Source of the DNA: JACCSI01 sp035575715
Lineage (GTDB): Bacteria; Acidobacteriota; Vicinamibacteria; Vicinamibacterales; UBA2999
Reading direction: 5' to 3'
Length of the DNA stretch: 64,000 bases
NCBI GenBank assembly: GCA_035575715.1
Contig: DATLXN010000007.1
Span: 1-64,000, forward strand
Shown here one piece after another: positions 59,641-64,000 of this stretch. The position numbers were made by a program, and so were the translations under genes. The notes below the pieces were generated by a model. That model made no database searches. It was given only the letters and a program-made list of their open reading frames with translations, and was not told the origin of the DNA. Positions within the stretch are counted from its first letter, which is position 1. Every line of letters begins with the position of its first letter.

Positions 59641-60306
59641 ATGAAGCGTCCCAAGGCACAATCCATCCTTTTCTGGGTCGGCGTGTTGTTCATCGCCTCC
59701 GGGCTCTTTCACGTGGCGATTTGGATCGCAGCGGGCACCCCGTCCCTGGTGGGACCGATCACCTGGCGCAAGCCGATCGTGTTCGGCCTGTCGACCGGCG
59801 TGCTGTCGTGGTCGTTGGCGTGGGTCGTCGGATTGCTGCCGCAGACGCCGCGCCTGGTGCGCCAGGCCTGGGCGTATAGCGCCCTGATGGTCGCCGAGGT
59901 CGGCCTGATCGACCTGCAGCAATGGCGCGGTGTCGCCTCACATTTCAATGTCGCGACGCCGCTTGACGGCGCCATCTTCACCGCGATGGGCGTCCTGATT
60001 GTGTCGGCCGCGGTGATTATGGCGATCTGGACCCGCGGCGTGTTCCGCACCCTGCCCGTCGCCCGAGCCTCACTGTGGTCGGCGCGCGTCGGGATGGTCA
60101 TGCTGAATCTCGGCAATGTCATCGGCATGATCATGGCCGCGAGTCAGTCGACCACGCTCAAGCCGGTGCATGGCCTCGCCTTGCACATGCTTCAGATCGT
60201 GCCGGTCGCCGTCTGGGTCGCCGCCCAGCTGACGGTGCGTTATCCTCGGCTATGGCGCGCGTCCCTGTTCTTCTTGCCGGCTTCGTCGTCATCAGCACCT
60301 CGCTAG
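59641..60306 (+). CDS. Polytopic membrane protein of unknown function, TetR-controlled
   Basis: 221 residues from the ATG at 59641, which has GGAG six bases upstream; the ATG at 59629 lies in the operator without such a signal. Six hydrophobic helices, beginning ILFWVGVLFIASGLFHVAIW and with a conserved ITWRKPIVFGLSTGVLSWSL. No family with a known role recognised. The 3' end overlaps the PQQ dehydrogenase gene by 55 bases. Control by the adjacent TetR protein is likely, and a transport or stress role is guessed from that. Confidence 0.78.
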   Translation: MKRPKAQSILFWVGVLFIASGLFHVAIWIAAGTPSLVGPITWRKPIVFGLSTGVLSWSLAWVVGLLPQTPRLVRQAWAYSALMVAEVGLIDLQQWRGVASHFNVATPLDGAIFTAMGVLIVSAAVIMAIWTRGVFRTLPVARASLWSARVGMVMLNLGNVIGMIMAASQSTTLKPVHGLALHMLQIVPVAVWVAAQLTVRYPRLWRASLFFLPASSSSAPR

Positions 60307-61733
60307 CCACACCGGTGGCGGCGCAACTCCGCGGCGCAGTGGTGGTCAGCGGTCTTCGCACCCCGGTCGCGGTCGTCGCCGACCCCACCGACCGCGCGAT
60401 CCTGCTGATTGCCGAGCAGGAAGGACTGATCCGCATCGCCCGCGGCGGTGCCCTGCTCGCCGAGTCGTTTCTCGATCTACGCGGCGAAATTAGTAGTGGC
60501 GGTGAGCGCGGCCTGCTTGGTTTTGCGCTGGCGCCTGACTATGCCGACTCGCGGCGCGTGTTTGTCAATTTCACCAACCGAAACGGCGACACCGTGGTCG
60601 CCCGATTTGAGCGCAGCGGGATCAACCCGCTGGCGGTCGATCCGGCGTCGCGGCTGGACCTGCGGTGGAGCGACGGCCGGCGGTGGATTGACCAGCCTTT
60701 TGCCAATCACAACGGCGGACACCTCGCCTTCGGCCCCGACGGTTATCTGTATATCGGGCTCGGCGACGGCGGCAGCGGCGGCGACCCGCTGAACCTCGCG
60801 CAAAATCCAGAGTCGCTCCTCGGCAAGATGCTGCGCATCGATGTCAACGTGCCAGTTGAGGATCGGCGCGGTTTCCGAGTGCCCGAGGACAATCCATTTC
60901 TCGATGGTGATCCGGTGAGCGCACGTCCAGAGATCTGGGCGTTCGGGTTCCGGAACCCGTGGCGCTACAGCTTCGACGACTGGACCCGCGGCGGCACTGG
61001 CGCCCTGACGATCGGCGACGTTGGTCAGGACGCGCGCGAAGAAATCAACTTCGAACCGGCGGGCCGTGGCGGGCGCAACTACGGCTGGCGCCTGCGCGAG
61101 GGGCGTGCCGGGTATGATGCGCGCACTGCTGCGGCGTTTTCGCCGTTGGCTGAACCCATCCACGACTACACCCGATCGTTTGGCGCGTCGATCACCGGGG
61201 GATTGGTGTATCGCGGCGCGGCGTTAGACCCAACCTATAACGGCCGCTACTTCTACGCCGACTTTGTCAGCGGCCGGCTGTTCTCGATTGGGATCCACCT
61301 CGATCCGCTGACCAGCGAAGCCGCGGCCGGGGATCAGCAGGATCACACCGCGCAAGTGAATGCCGGGATCGGTCCCAGCGCACGAATCAGCTCGTTCGGC
61401 GCCGACCACGACGGTGAACTGCTCGCGCTGAGTTACGGCGCCGGAAGAGTCATTGCCGTGACCCCTGATTTCGCAGTGGTGCCGCGCGAAGTCGCGCTCG
61501 CAGCCACGCTGCTCGAGCACACCATTCGTCTCAATTGGGTGGCCTCTTTAGACGGCGTTGCCGCTGACACGTTCGTGGTCGAGCGAGTGCGCGAGGGCGT
61601 CGTCGTCGAGCGCCACGCCACGGAGCGTACCGAACTGACGCTCGACAGCGTGACGGGCGACTGTTTCCGTGTTCGGGCAACGTCGCGGGCCAGCTTCAGT
61701 GGCCCGCCATCGCGCACTGCTTGCGCGCCGTAA
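60252..61733 (+). CDS. PQQ-dependent aldose sugar dehydrogenase-like protein (YliI type)
   Basis: 493 residues from the ATG at 60252. Signal peptide about 1-25 (ends AAQ). Six-bladed propeller of the soluble glucose dehydrogenase family: VNFTNRNGDTVVARF, NHNGGHLAFGPDGYLYIGLG with the catalytic H, RNPWRYSF and YGWRLREG. About 80 C-terminal residues form an extra fibronectin-like domain (VALAATLLEHTIRLNWVASL). The enzyme oxidises aldoses in the periplasm using PQQ; PQQ synthesis genes are not in the window. It overlaps the preceding membrane gene. Confidence 0.9.
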   Translation: MARVPVLLAGFVVISTSLATPVAAQLRGAVVVSGLRTPVAVVADPTDRAILLIAEQEGLIRIARGGALLAESFLDLRGEISSGGERGLLGFALAPDYADSRRVFVNFTNRNGDTVVARFERSGINPLAVDPASRLDLRWSDGRRWIDQPFANHNGGHLAFGPDGYLYIGLGDGGSGGDPLNLAQNPESLLGKMLRIDVNVPVEDRRGFRVPEDNPFLDGDPVSARPEIWAFGFRNPWRYSFDDWTRGGTGALTIGDVGQDAREEINFEPAGRGGRNYGWRLREGRAGYDARTAAAFSPLAEPIHDYTRSFGASITGGLVYRGAALDPTYNGRYFYADFVSGRLFSIGIHLDPLTSEAAAGDQQDHTAQVNAGIGPSARISSFGADHDGELLALSYGAGRVIAVTPDFAVVPREVALAATLLEHTIRLNWVASLDGVAADTFVVERVREGVVVERHATERTELTLDSVTGDCFRVRATSRASFSGPPSRTACAP

Positions 61734-61780
61734 CGGCCGGGCTGGCCAAACGACCACTTTGCTATGCTGGTCGGAACTGC

Positions 61781-64000
<2,220 letters not shown>

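Overview
The window is 64 kb of GC-rich DNA packed with genes. It reads like an acidobacterial chromosome, most likely of the Vicinamibacteria type. The grounds are the family mix: two large TonB-dependent receptors with an N-terminal carboxypeptidase-like domain, a DUF1592 multidomain cytochrome next to a DUF1552 protein, an exported ankyrin protein, exported amidases, an arylsulfatase and Tat-signal aminotransferases. This taxonomic call is an inference. I see no rRNA, tRNA, CRISPR array, intact transposase or phage module.

Layout. 1-4.9 kb is sparse and mosaic: a clipped ORF, a large GT39-like membrane glycosyltransferase, then small orphan ORFs, gene remnants, an attC-like site and a lone Fis-type HTH fragment. 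5-16.3 kb holds a TonB-dependent receptor, an ExeA-type ATPase with a SPOR domain, a YihY protein, an M23 peptidase, an exported protein with a HipA-like catalytic loop, and a class A PBP. 16.3-24.3 kb is a same-strand run: EF-hand protein, TonB, ankyrin protein, DUF1552 and DUF1592 di-heme protein. 24.5-30.9 kb has a frameshifted second receptor, a TolB-like protein and a three-gene unit with an EEP-fold enzyme. 31-33.6 kb holds gnd and zwf, convergent across three stacked hairpins. zwf is the last gene of a five-gene minus-strand unit (38.6-32.1 kb): amidase, ACMSD-like amidohydrolase, cupin, amidase, zwf. 38.7-48.3 kb carries an RlmA-like methyltransferase, a sulfatase, a membrane-protein and diguanylate cyclase operon, and an ABC-2 exporter. 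48.3-55.3 kb has a beta-lactamase-fold serine hydrolase, a DUF2007 protein, an APC permease, a Tat-signal HD-like protein and two tandem aminotransferases. 55.4-64 kb holds a CPA2 antiporter, a TauE exporter, an AlkB-like dioxygenase, a TetR regulator with a clear palindromic operator, a PQQ-type sugar dehydrogenase and a polyphosphate kinase cut by the window end.

How the genes fit together: much of the coding capacity is aimed at the envelope (receptors, TonB, peptidoglycan synthesis and hydrolysis, exported hydrolases). The gnd/zwf pair gives the oxidative pentose phosphate branch. Intergenic DNA carries recurring 7-bp tandem repeats and hairpin clusters. Two genes (about 25117 and 41442) are split by what look like single-base losses, which may be real or assembly errors.
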